From contig NZ_KV788402.1 in NCBI RefSeq assembly GCF_001807265.1, positions 689-64,688 on the forward strand: DNA of 64,000 nucleotides. Direction: 5' to 3'. This stretch comes from Corynebacterium sp. HMSC05H05. GTDB lineage: Bacteria; Actinomycetota; Actinomycetes; Mycobacteriales; Mycobacteriaceae. Position 1 is the first letter of the stretch; each line of letters starts with the position of its first letter. The notes under the pieces are model-generated. The model searched no databases. It had not been told where the DNA came from and saw only the letters and a program-made list of their open reading frames with translations. Made by a program: the position numbers and the translations under genes. This document shows positions 26,910 to 33,858 of this stretch, piece after piece.

Positions 26910-27665
26910 GTGAGCAGGACCAAACGCAGCTTCGCAGTGACCAAGATTTCCGCCGACGGCACCCGCGACACCCGTGCGGGCCAGGTCGCGGTTGAAGAGC
27001 CGTTGGAGATTCGGGCCGGTGGTGTGAGCGTCGCAACGCTGATGCGCACCCCGGGCCACGACATCGAACTCGCCCACGGCCTGCTGCTGGCGCGCGGGAT
27101 GATCACGCGTGTCGAAGACGTGGTCACCGCCCGCTACTGCGAGGGCGCGATCGGCGGCGAAAACACCTACAACCTGCTGGATGTCCAGCTCGCGCGACCC
27201 TCGGCCCCGCAATTCATCGACCCGATCCCCGGCGACGCGTGCGGCATCTCCGCGGAGCAACGCGTGCGCGAGCTCGCCGCCAACCTCGACGTGCGCGACG
27301 AGTTCATGGAGCTCGACCCGTCCGCAATCTTCGCGCTTCCCGGGGTGTTGTCGCAGCACCGCACGCGCGACTTGCCCACGGCCGTCGCGGGCGATGCGGG
27401 GCGCCAGGACCTCGATCCTTTGAACGCCGTGCACAAGCTTGCGGGGCACATGCTTCTCGACGCCCTCCCGTCCCCCACCCTCACCCTCGCCACCGATGCG
27501 CAGGTGGGCTTCGAAAGCGTGCGCGCCGCCGCAGCAGCCGGATTCGGCGCGGTGGCCACCACCGCCGGCGTAACGTCGATGGCCGTGGAACTCGCCCGGG
27601 CCACCAACACCGTGCTCGTCGGCGAGGTGAGCGCCGAACGTTTCAGCGTCTACGCCGGGGCCTAA
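26910..27665 (+). CDS. fdhD: Divergent FdhD-family protein, probably altered in function
   Basis: FdhD normally passes sulfur from IscS to the molybdenum cofactor of formate dehydrogenase. This 251-residue version keeps the general fold: LMRTPGHDIELAHGLLLARGMI near the start, a GDAGRQDLDPLNAVHKLAG segment matching the EDVGRHNAVDK region, and a final TVLVGEVSAERFSVYAG. The sulfur-carrying CGVCG loop is reduced to CGIS (Cys111, Ser114), and the TGG.HAA block is missing. No formate dehydrogenase structural gene is beside it, although corynebacteria often have one here. GTG 26910 is the likely start. It may be decaying or have a changed role. Confidence 0.75.
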   Translation: MSRTKRSFAVTKISADGTRDTRAGQVAVEEPLEIRAGGVSVATLMRTPGHDIELAHGLLLARGMITRVEDVVTARYCEGAIGGENTYNLLDVQLARPSAPQFIDPIPGDACGISAEQRVRELAANLDVRDEFMELDPSAIFALPGVLSQHRTRDLPTAVAGDAGRQDLDPLNAVHKLAGHMLLDALPSPTLTLATDAQVGFESVRAAAAAGFGAVATTAGVTSMAVELARATNTVLVGEVSAERFSVYAGA

Positions 27666-27671
27666 GGGGGC

Positions 27672-29189
27672 TTAGCCGGCGAACATCTGCGAGGCCTTCA
27701 CTGCAGTCTCCCACAGCCCGTAGACCAGCAGCGCCGCGATGACTAGCGCGAGCACGGTCGCCACCAGCGCGTGGATGGATCCAGCTCTACCGCTGGCCGC
27801 CGTCGTTGCGGACTCTCTCGCCGACGCACGATCCGCCTCCACCTTCGCGGCCACTTTCTCCGGGTCCTCGAACCACTTCTCCGCAACAGGCCTGACCAAC
27901 ACGTTCGCCACAAGCCCCACCGCGAGCAGCACACACATGATGTACAGCGAGAGCTGGTACAGCTCCGGACCGGAGTTGCCGCGGCTGGCCTGGCGCTCCC
28001 CCACCATGTTGATGATCAGCGGGCCCGCCACGCCCGCCGCGGACCAGGCGGTGAGCAACCGGCCGTGGATCGCGCCGACCTGGTAGACCCCGAACAGGTC
28101 GCGCAGGTACGCCGGGATGGTGGCGAACCCGCCGCCGTAGAAGGTGAGCAGGATCAGGGTGCTGACAACGAACAGCGCCAGACTGGTGTGGCCGGCGGAC
28201 GCCACCACGAAGTAGAAGATCAAGCCAACGCCCAGGTAGACCATGTAGATGTTCTTCCGGCCGATCACGTCGGAGGCGGACGACCAGATGAAGCGACCGC
28301 CCATGTTGGCCAGCGACAGCAACCCGACGAAGCCGGCGGCGGCCGCAGCACTCAGCGCCGGGTAGTAGTCCTGCACCATCGGCGCGGCGTTTTCCAGGAT
28401 GCCGATGCCGGCGGTGATGTTGCAGAACAGGATCACCCACAGGCACCAGAACTGTGGTGTGCGAATCGCGTTGTTTGCGCTGACGTTGGCTCCGACGATG
28501 GCGACCTTCGCCGGTTTCACCTTGGTCTTCGGCGCGCCCGACGGGGTCCAGTCCGGGTGCGGCAGCCGGATGCAGTACGCACCCATGGCGATGACCAACA
28601 GATACACCACCGCAAGGGTGATGAACGTCGGTTCGAGACCCGCGGCACGGTCCGCGAGCTCGGCCCCGCCGCCGAACGCCTCCATCAGCCGATTCGACGC
28701 CGGCGACGCGATGAGCGCGCCGCCGCCAAAGCCCATGATCGCAAGCCCGGTGGCCAGGCCCGGCCGGTCCGGGAACCACTTCATAAGCGTGGACACGGGA
28801 GAGATGTAGCCGATGCCCAGGCCAATGCCGCCGATGAACCCGTAGCCGAAGTACACCAGCCAGAGGTTGCCGGTGCTGATGCCCAGCGTGGCCACCAGGA
28901 AACCGACCACCCACAGCACGCCTGCCACAGACATTGACGCGCGCGGGCCGACCTTTTCCACCCACGAGCCGAACAGCGCAGACGAGGTGCCCAGCATCCC
29001 GATAGCCAGCGAGAAGATCCACCCCACGGCAACTTCCCCCACCCCGAAGTGCTCCATCATCGCCTTCTTAAACACAGAGAACCCGTACACCTGCCCGATG
29101 GAGAGATGGATCGCCAACGCTGCCGGGACGATGAGCCAGCGGTTAAATTCCTTGGGTGCGATAATCGCACCCCGGGAGAAGAATGACAT
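27672..29189 (-). CDS. MFS transporter, oxalate/formate antiporter (OFA) family
   Basis: A 505-residue major facilitator with about twelve TM helices, a cytoplasmic loop after helix 6 (HPDWTPSGAPKTKVKPAKV) and a Lys/Glu-rich C-terminal region ahead of a final extra TM segment. The start RWLIVPAALAIHLSIGQVYGFSVF is typical of the OFA family, which exchanges small carboxylates such as oxalate and formate; many members have unknown substrates. ATG 29189 has AGGAAG six bases upstream. It converges on fdhD with six bases between stops. A link to formate fits the neighbouring fdhD but is not proven. Confidence 0.85.
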   Translation of the reverse strand: MSFFSRGAIIAPKEFNRWLIVPAALAIHLSIGQVYGFSVFKKAMMEHFGVGEVAVGWIFSLAIGMLGTSSALFGSWVEKVGPRASMSVAGVLWVVGFLVATLGISTGNLWLVYFGYGFIGGIGLGIGYISPVSTLMKWFPDRPGLATGLAIMGFGGGALIASPASNRLMEAFGGGAELADRAAGLEPTFITLAVVYLLVIAMGAYCIRLPHPDWTPSGAPKTKVKPAKVAIVGANVSANNAIRTPQFWCLWVILFCNITAGIGILENAAPMVQDYYPALSAAAAAGFVGLLSLANMGGRFIWSSASDVIGRKNIYMVYLGVGLIFYFVVASAGHTSLALFVVSTLILLTFYGGGFATIPAYLRDLFGVYQVGAIHGRLLTAWSAAGVAGPLIINMVGERQASRGNSGPELYQLSLYIMCVLLAVGLVANVLVRPVAEKWFEDPEKVAAKVEADRASARESATTAASGRAGSIHALVATVLALVIAALLVYGLWETAVKASQMFAG

Positions 29190-29292
29190 GGACGCTTCCT
29201 GCCGTCTCGCCTGCATAAATTACGAAGCGCATAATAACTCGCATGTGCGAAGAAACAGAAAGCTTCCATTCACACGAGGAGGTCAACGTCCG

Positions 29293-30468
29293 ATGTTCTA
29301 CGACGAAGCACTCCAACACGCCGGATCCACAACCGCCTCAGCGCTCGGCGCCCTGCAAACCGCGAAAGTATTCCTCCACGGTTACGCCCGGCCCTGCACA
29401 GCGAGGTGGCCGGAGGTCACCGCCATCATCAACAGCATCGAGTTCGATGAAGCAACGAGGGACTTTTCGCTTCACGACGACGCACGTGCCCGGATGGACA
29501 CCTGCTACGACCAACTCGACAACGCGGTTGATGGTGCATGGCCCGACGCCCCAGACCCGGTCGATGACATCGCCATGAACGCGTTGGATGCCATCGCGGA
29601 CCTCACATCGAACAGGGTGAAATACTGGGAACAGTTAGGAGTCGCACTGTCGCCCAACAAGGACGACTACCTCCACTTCATCCGCTCGCTCGCCGCCGCA
29701 CGCAGCCGGGTCACCGGCGAAACGCTCCACTTCACCGAGATCGACGACGTGGGCAACGTGTTCGTCTTCGATGACTTCCTCCCACCGGTGCTCGCGGAGG
29801 ACGGGCCGTCGATAGGCGCGCGCATGATCGAACGCGCGGGCGTCGATGAGCAGGGCGTCACCGTCGCCTACGAGCCTGGAGTGGTGTCGATTGTTGGCCC
29901 CGTTGAGACAGTGCGGAAGATCTACGACGCAAACGTGCAAGCCGAAGCCGCTGCGGCAGCCGCACGCACCACCTCCCCCACCAAACCGGCCGAGGACCGC
30001 GCAGATTACGAGCCGCTCGTCGATTTCACCATGGACTGCCCGTTGAGGTTCGAGGATGTGCTGGACGCGATGGGCAATCCTGAGCCGACCCCCATCATCG
30101 ACCGCATGAACTGGGACGAATTCCTCGGAAACGGGTATCAGGCGACCCTGAGCCTGGACGGACAAGCGTTCGCGGCCACGGCCACAGAGAAGGACGGGGT
30201 GGTGACCGAGCTCGAGATCAGCCCGCAGAACAACGCCAGTTTCCTGGGCATCCCGTTCCACATCCCGGTGTCGAGGTTCACTGAGAAACTCGACGACCTC
30301 GGCATCCCCTGGGCCGACGACGGGCGTGCAGGAATCGTCCTCTACGAGCACTGGGTCACCCTTTACAACCACGACGGCCGGATTGAAGCTGTCCTGTGGC
30401 ACAACCCGGAAACCCTCACCGACATAGAGCTGCTCGATTTGGCGTTCCCGCCCGACTCCGGCAACTGA
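29293..30468 (+). CDS. Hypothetical protein, two-domain
   Basis: A 391-residue acidic soluble protein that I do not recognise. The N-terminal part (1-190) is largely helical, with few aromatic blocks. An Ala/Thr/Pro-rich linker lies at about 215-240, then a beta-rich domain follows (245-391) with DGQAFAATATEKDGVVTELE and HWVTLYNHDGRIEAVLW. There is no signal peptide, TM segment or catalytic motif. ATG 29293 has GAGGAGG ten bases upstream. It is divergent from the OFA transporter and is followed by a large perfect-looking inverted repeat, which hints at insertion of the region. Confidence 0.6.
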   Translation: MFYDEALQHAGSTTASALGALQTAKVFLHGYARPCTARWPEVTAIINSIEFDEATRDFSLHDDARARMDTCYDQLDNAVDGAWPDAPDPVDDIAMNALDAIADLTSNRVKYWEQLGVALSPNKDDYLHFIRSLAAARSRVTGETLHFTEIDDVGNVFVFDDFLPPVLAEDGPSIGARMIERAGVDEQGVTVAYEPGVVSIVGPVETVRKIYDANVQAEAAAAAARTTSPTKPAEDRADYEPLVDFTMDCPLRFEDVLDAMGNPEPTPIIDRMNWDEFLGNGYQATLSLDGQAFAATATEKDGVVTELEISPQNNASFLGIPFHIPVSRFTEKLDDLGIPWADDGRAGIVLYEHWVTLYNHDGRIEAVLWHNPETLTDIELLDLAFPPDSGN

Positions 30469-30509
30469 AAGCACGTGTGGCGGGGTACACGCACACCCTA
30501 GCGCTTGGT

Positions 30510-30573
30510 TTTCGAACGGAGGACTTCGAAAACGACCCGATTTAGCACCGTTTTCGAAGTCTTCCGTTCGAAA
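30510..30573. repeat. 25-bp inverted repeat after the hypothetical gene
   Basis: Arms at 30510-30534 and 30549-30573 match over 25 bp with one mismatch, around a 14-base loop. Neither side is followed by a T-tract, so it is not a standard terminator. Twelve bases of the arm, TTTCGAACGGAG, recur at 54429-54440 in the rpsJ leader. Confidence 0.8.
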
Positions 30574-30615
30574 TCTACGGTTAGCAAGACGCCCGAGGCG
30601 CCCAACCCCACACAC

Positions 30616-30651
30616 GCAAAACGCCCCCGGTCCAGAAAGAACCGGGGGCGT
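30616..30651 (-). terminator. Terminator after rplE
   Basis: Perfect 11-bp stem ACGCCCCCGGT / ACCGGGGGCGT (30641-30651 with 30621-30631) followed on the minus strand by TTTTGCG. Confidence 0.85.
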
Positions 30652-30666
30652 CAAGCAAGCGCAAAC

Positions 30667-31254
30667 TTACGCGCGCTTCATCTTGCCGTCCTTGTCAGCG
30701 AACGGGAAGCCGAGGTGCGTCAGCAGGGCGCGACCCTCGTCGTCGTTCGTGGCAGTGGTAACGAGCGTGATGTCCATGCCACGGACGCGATCGATCTTGT
30801 CGATGTCGATCTCGTAGAACATGGTCTGCTCGGACAGGCCGAAGGTGTAGTTGCCGTTGCCGTCGAACTGCTTGTCGTTCAGGCCTCGGAAGTCGCGGAT
30901 ACGCGGCAGGGCGACGGTCAGCAGGCGGTCCAGGAACTCCCACATGCGGTCGCCGCGGAGGGTGACCTTCGCGCCGATCGGCATGCCTTCGCGGAGCTTG
31001 AAGTTAGCGATGGACTTCTTCGCGCGACGCAGCTGCGGCTTCTGGCCGGTGATCGCGGTGAGGTCCTCGAGCGCACCGTTGATGACCTTGGAGTCGCGGG
31101 CGGCGTCGCCCACACCCATGTTCACGACGATCTTGGTCAGGCCCGGGATCTGCATGACGTTGTCGTAGGAGAACTCGTCGTTGAGCTTGGTGCGGATCTC
31201 GTCCTGGTAACGCGTCTTCAGGCGGGGGGTGTAGTTCTGAATGCTCTCAGTCAT
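30667..31254 (-). CDS. rplE: 50S ribosomal protein L5
   Basis: 5S rRNA-binding protein of the central protuberance, 195 residues. Conserved blocks are [38 protein letters not shown] and [13 protein letters not shown]. The start overlaps the rplX stop by one base. It ends the short rplN-rplX-rplE operon and has its own terminator. Confidence 0.98.
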   Translation of the reverse strand: MTESIQNYTPRLKTRYQDEIRTKLNDEFSYDNVMQIPGLTKIVVNMGVGDAARDSKVINGALEDLTAITGQKPQLRRAKKSIANFKLREGMPIGAKVTLRGDRMWEFLDRLLTVALPRIRDFRGLNDKQFDGNGNYTFGLSEQTMFYEIDIDKIDRVRGMDITLVTTATNDDEGRALLTHLGFPFADKDGKMKRA

Positions 31255-31568
31255 TAGATGTCCTTCCCGTTCGACTTGGCTACGCGGATCTTCTTGCCGT
31301 CCTCGTCGAAGCGGAAGCCGACGCGGGTCGGCTTACCGTCGGAATCCAGGATCATCACGTTGGACACGTGGATCGGGGCTTCCTGGGTGACAATGCCGCC
31401 GGACTCGGCGCCGCGCTCGGTGTAGGAGTTTGCGACGTGCTTCTTGATGCGGTTCACGCCCTCGACCAGGACCTTGTCACGCTGCGGGTACGCCTCGATG
31501 ACGCGGCCCTGAGCGCCCTTGTCCTTGCCGGCGATGACCTGGACCATATCGCCCTTCTTGATCTTCAT
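31254..31568 (-). CDS. rplX: 50S ribosomal protein L24
   Basis: Assembly-initiator protein, 104 residues, with the N-terminal KOW motif [20 protein letters not shown]. It lies two bases after rplN and overlaps rplE. Confidence 0.98.
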   Translation of the reverse strand: MKIKKGDMVQVIAGKDKGAQGRVIEAYPQRDKVLVEGVNRIKKHVANSYTERGAESGGIVTQEAPIHVSNVMILDSDGKPTRVGFRFDEDGKKIRVAKSNGKDI

Positions 31569-31570
31569 AC

Positions 31571-31939
31571 TTAGATCACCTCCGGTGCGAGAGACACGAT
31601 CTTCATGAAGCGCTTGTCGCGCAGCTCACGAGCGACCGGGCCGAAGATGCGGGTGCCGCGCGGCTCGGTGTCGTTCTTGATGATGACGGCAGCGTTCTCG
31701 TCGAAGGAGATGTAGGAGCCGTCCGGACGACGGGTTTCCTTCTTCGCGCGGACGATGACAGCCTTGACGACCTCACCCTCCTTGACGTTGCCGCCCGGGG
31801 CAGCTTCCTTCACGGTGGCGACAATCGTGTCGCCGATGCCGGCGAAGCGTCGAACAGAACCGCCGAGAACGTTGATGCACAGAATTTCGCGTGCACCAGT
31901 GTTGTCGGCGACCTTCAGACGCGATTCTTTCTGAATCAC
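31571..31939 (-). CDS. rplN: 50S ribosomal protein L14
   Basis: Large-subunit beta-barrel protein at the subunit interface, 122 residues: [19 protein letters not shown] and [19 protein letters not shown] 31939 is the start, with AGGAG seven bases upstream. It heads the operon with rplX and rplE. In most bacteria rpsQ lies directly upstream, but here rpsQ is more than 17 kb away. Confidence 0.98.
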   Translation of the reverse strand: MIQKESRLKVADNTGAREILCINVLGGSVRRFAGIGDTIVATVKEAAPGGNVKEGEVVKAVIVRAKKETRRPDGSYISFDENAAVIIKNDTEPRGTRIFGPVARELRDKRFMKIVSLAPEVI

Positions 31940-31971
31940 AGTTGGTCTCCTGACCTGGATCAATGTGCGCC

Positions 31972-32000
31972 AGATTTCCGTCCTGCACGCACGTGGTCAA
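31972..32000 (-). promoter_or_regulatory. Possible rplN operon promoter
   Basis: Minus strand TTGACC (31995-32000), 17-base spacer and AAATCT (31972-31977). A copy of GCTTATCGACG lies at 32018-32028, 18 bases upstream of the -35. Confidence 0.38.
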
Positions 32001-32151
32001 TGCTTTCGGTGCCTATTGCTTATCGACGAACCATCACGTGGTCGAAGGGTCTCGGATGCTCAGCTCGGAAACGCGCGTCGCACCCGACCAGCAGTAGACA
32101 ACTGGAGTATTCAACCACGAGCTGGGCCGATTCCCCAAATCTCACCCAAGA

Positions 32152-32179
32152 AAGCAAAACGCCCGCTCCCCGACGGGCG
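32152..32179 (-). terminator. Terminator after the small secreted protein pair
   Basis: CGCCCG / CGGGCG stem (32174-32179 with 32160-32165) followed on the minus strand by TTTTGCTTTC. Confidence 0.6.
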
Positions 32180-32210
32180 GGGGGCGGGACGAATAGCTCG
32201 CCTTACAGTT

Positions 32211-32465
32211 TTAGACAGAGCTTGCGGTGGCGGCACCGACGCCAAGCACGCCAGCGAGCGATAGGATGCTGAGGATCCAACCGACCGAAGACAGGGCAGC
32301 CGGGACCAGCAGCAGGTTCGGAGCCTGCGGGCCACCGTAGGCGCGCATCTCGTTGATGACCTGGTTCAGCGGCTCCGGATAGGTGGCCGCCTCTGCGACG
32401 GGGGCGTTGGCGCCGGTTACAACAGCAGCCGCGAGAGCAACAGCGGCGATACGACGGAACTTCAT
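32211..32465 (-). CDS. Small secreted protein, paralogue of the 32506 gene
   Basis: An 84-residue protein with a signal peptide at about 1-27 (cut near AEA-A). The mature part has a short region PEPLNQVINEMRAYGG and a hydrophobic stretch built around NLLLVPAALSS, ending AGVLGVGAATASSV. It shares the order PEPLN..V..E, GG.xAxN, LVPAALSS with the neighbour at 32506-32733, so the two are tandem duplicates. ATG 32465 is chosen by analogy; GTG 32471 is possible. The size and hydrophobicity are reminiscent of small corynebacterial outer-membrane porins, but no sequence match is recognised. Its function is unknown. Confidence 0.75.
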   Translation of the reverse strand: MKFRRIAAVALAAAVVTGANAPVAEAATYPEPLNQVINEMRAYGGPQAPNLLLVPAALSSVGWILSILSLAGVLGVGAATASSV

Positions 32466-32505
32466 GTTCACTTATTCCTTTCAGGGACTTTTCGAGTCGC
32501 GTGTT

Positions 32506-32733
32506 TTACTTTGCGGCGGCGACGATGGACTGGATGATGCCGACGATGATGTTCAGGGAAGACAACGCTGCCGGCACGAGGATGATGTTCTGAGCCTCCC
32601 AGCCACCAACCTTGTAGATTTCGTACAGAACGCGGTTCAGCGGTTCCGGCGCGGGCTGTGCGGATGCTGCCGGCGCAGCGACAACGACGGTAGAAGCGAC
32701 AGCCGCTGCGGCAACAAGACGGCGAAGTTTCAT
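32506..32733 (-). CDS. Small secreted protein, paralogue of the 32211 gene
   Basis: A 75-residue protein, MKLRRLVAAAAVASTVVV.., with a signal peptide ending near SAQ-P. The mature peptide has about 48 residues: PEPLNRVLYEIYKVGG, then NIILVPAALSSLNIIVGIIQ, a helix that could insert in or lie on a membrane. GGAG lies upstream of ATG 32733. It precedes its paralogue by 40 bases, so the pair forms a two-gene operon ending in a terminator. An inverted repeat in the promoter region (32817-32836) could bind a regulator. Confidence 0.75.
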   Translation of the reverse strand: MKLRRLVAAAAVASTVVVAAPAASAQPAPEPLNRVLYEIYKVGGWEAQNIILVPAALSSLNIIVGIIQSIVAAAK

Positions 32734-32816
32734 TGCAATCTCCAAAAAGTCACGGAAAACAGTGGGCGCTGGCCTCCATAAAAGACGACCTTGCGTCGAT
32801 GACGTTACCGCCAGAT

Positions 32817-32836
32817 TTTGCGACGTGTGTCGCAAA
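32817..32836. promoter_or_regulatory. Inverted repeat, candidate operator
   Basis: TTTGCGAC-GTGT-GTCGCAAA, perfect 8-bp arms, about 85 bases upstream of the small secreted protein operon. Confidence 0.45.
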
Positions 32837-32936
32837 CGAGGATTTTCTTTCACTGCGCGACCGGCCACACCCGAGACGCGGCCCACCCGTCACCCGCCCC
32901 CTACCCGAACAACACCCCTAGAAATTGACTTGCGTC

Positions 32937-32952
32937 TGTGAATCTAGCCACA
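32937..32952. promoter_or_regulatory. GlxR/CRP-like binding site
   Basis: TGTGAATCTAGCCACA matches the consensus TGTGA-N6-TCACA at nine of ten fixed positions. It lies about 95 bases upstream of the FNT channel gene, so catabolite-type control by the cAMP receptor GlxR is plausible. Confidence 0.5.
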
Positions 32953-33047
32953 TCACGCCGCGAATTTACCATCAACCCAGGTCACGGCCCTTTCAGCAAC
33001 ACAGCAATGTTTCGCCATAAGGTATGACCTCTTGTACGTTAGAACCC

Positions 33048-33839
33048 GTGAGTTTTTACGAAGCCGCCCCTACGGCGATCAAGAACAAGGTTGACCTCTT
33101 TACCCAAGAGCCCGCCCGGTTTGCCACCCGTGCAGTTCTGGCGGGCGTGTACCTGGGCATCATGACGGCGTTCGCCGCCTCCACTGCCCAACTGCTGGAC
33201 GGCTACGCCCCGGGCTGGGGCAAGTACGCGTTCGGCGCCATCTTCGCCTCCACGCTGTACATCATCATCGTGCTGCAAGGCGAACTTGCCACAGGCGACA
33301 TGATGTTCATGACCTACGGTGCACTGCATAAGAAGAACACGGTGGTCAAGGGCCTGTTGCTAGTCCTGTTCGTCACCGTCTTCAACCTCATTGGTGCAGT
33401 GGCGATTTCATGGTTGATTTCCCGGACCACCATGGGCCAGATGGTCGAGGTGGACGGATTCCTCCACGACTTGCTCGTGGCCAAGCTGCAGAAGTCGAGT
33501 GCGACGCTGTTTGTCGAGGCCATCCTGGCCAACGTCGTTGTGAACATCGCCTTCATGCTGGCCACCCAGGCCGGCAAGGACTTCAGCGCGAAGCTGTGGG
33601 GTGTCATCCTGATCATCCCGTCGTTTGCCACCATGAGCTACGAGCACTCCATCGCGAACTTCATCCTCACCAGCCTGGGCGGTTTCACGCTCGGCCCGGA
33701 GACGATCGAGGGCTTCACCAACTGGAACGTCATCCGCAACTGGGTTGTCGTGTGGCTGGGCAACTTCGTCGGCGGCGGCTTCATCATGGGCGGGCTCTAC
33801 GGCTGGCTCAACCTGACCAAGACGGACTACAAGGACTAG
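33048..33839 (+). CDS. Formate/nitrite transporter (FNT) family channel
   Basis: A pentameric six-helix channel for small monovalent anions such as formate or nitrite, 263 residues from GTG 33048. The N-terminus SFYEAAPTAIKNKV, the LATGDM and NLIGA loops and the late NFVGGG repeat half fit the FNT fold. ATG 33024 would add eight residues that look unconserved. A -10-like TACGTT ends seven bases before the GTG, which suggests a leaderless transcript. No nitrite reductase or formate enzyme is adjacent. FocA-type formate is an attractive substrate given fdhD and the OFA carrier nearby, but this is inference. Confidence 0.88.
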   Translation: MSFYEAAPTAIKNKVDLFTQEPARFATRAVLAGVYLGIMTAFAASTAQLLDGYAPGWGKYAFGAIFASTLYIIIVLQGELATGDMMFMTYGALHKKNTVVKGLLLVLFVTVFNLIGAVAISWLISRTTMGQMVEVDGFLHDLLVAKLQKSSATLFVEAILANVVVNIAFMLATQAGKDFSAKLWGVILIIPSFATMSYEHSIANFILTSLGGFTLGPETIEGFTNWNVIRNWVVVWLGNFVGGGFIMGGLYGWLNLTKTDYKD

Positions 33840-33858
33840 TCCCCCACCGTCTGCCAGA

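Larger units (their letters stand above)
32734..33047. other. Divergent promoter region, secreted peptides / FNT channel
   Basis: About 310 bases without a gene. It holds an 8-bp inverted repeat near 32817-32836, a CRP/GlxR-like site at 32937-32952 and a TACGTT box six bases after which the FNT GTG start follows (leaderless layout). Confidence 0.6.
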
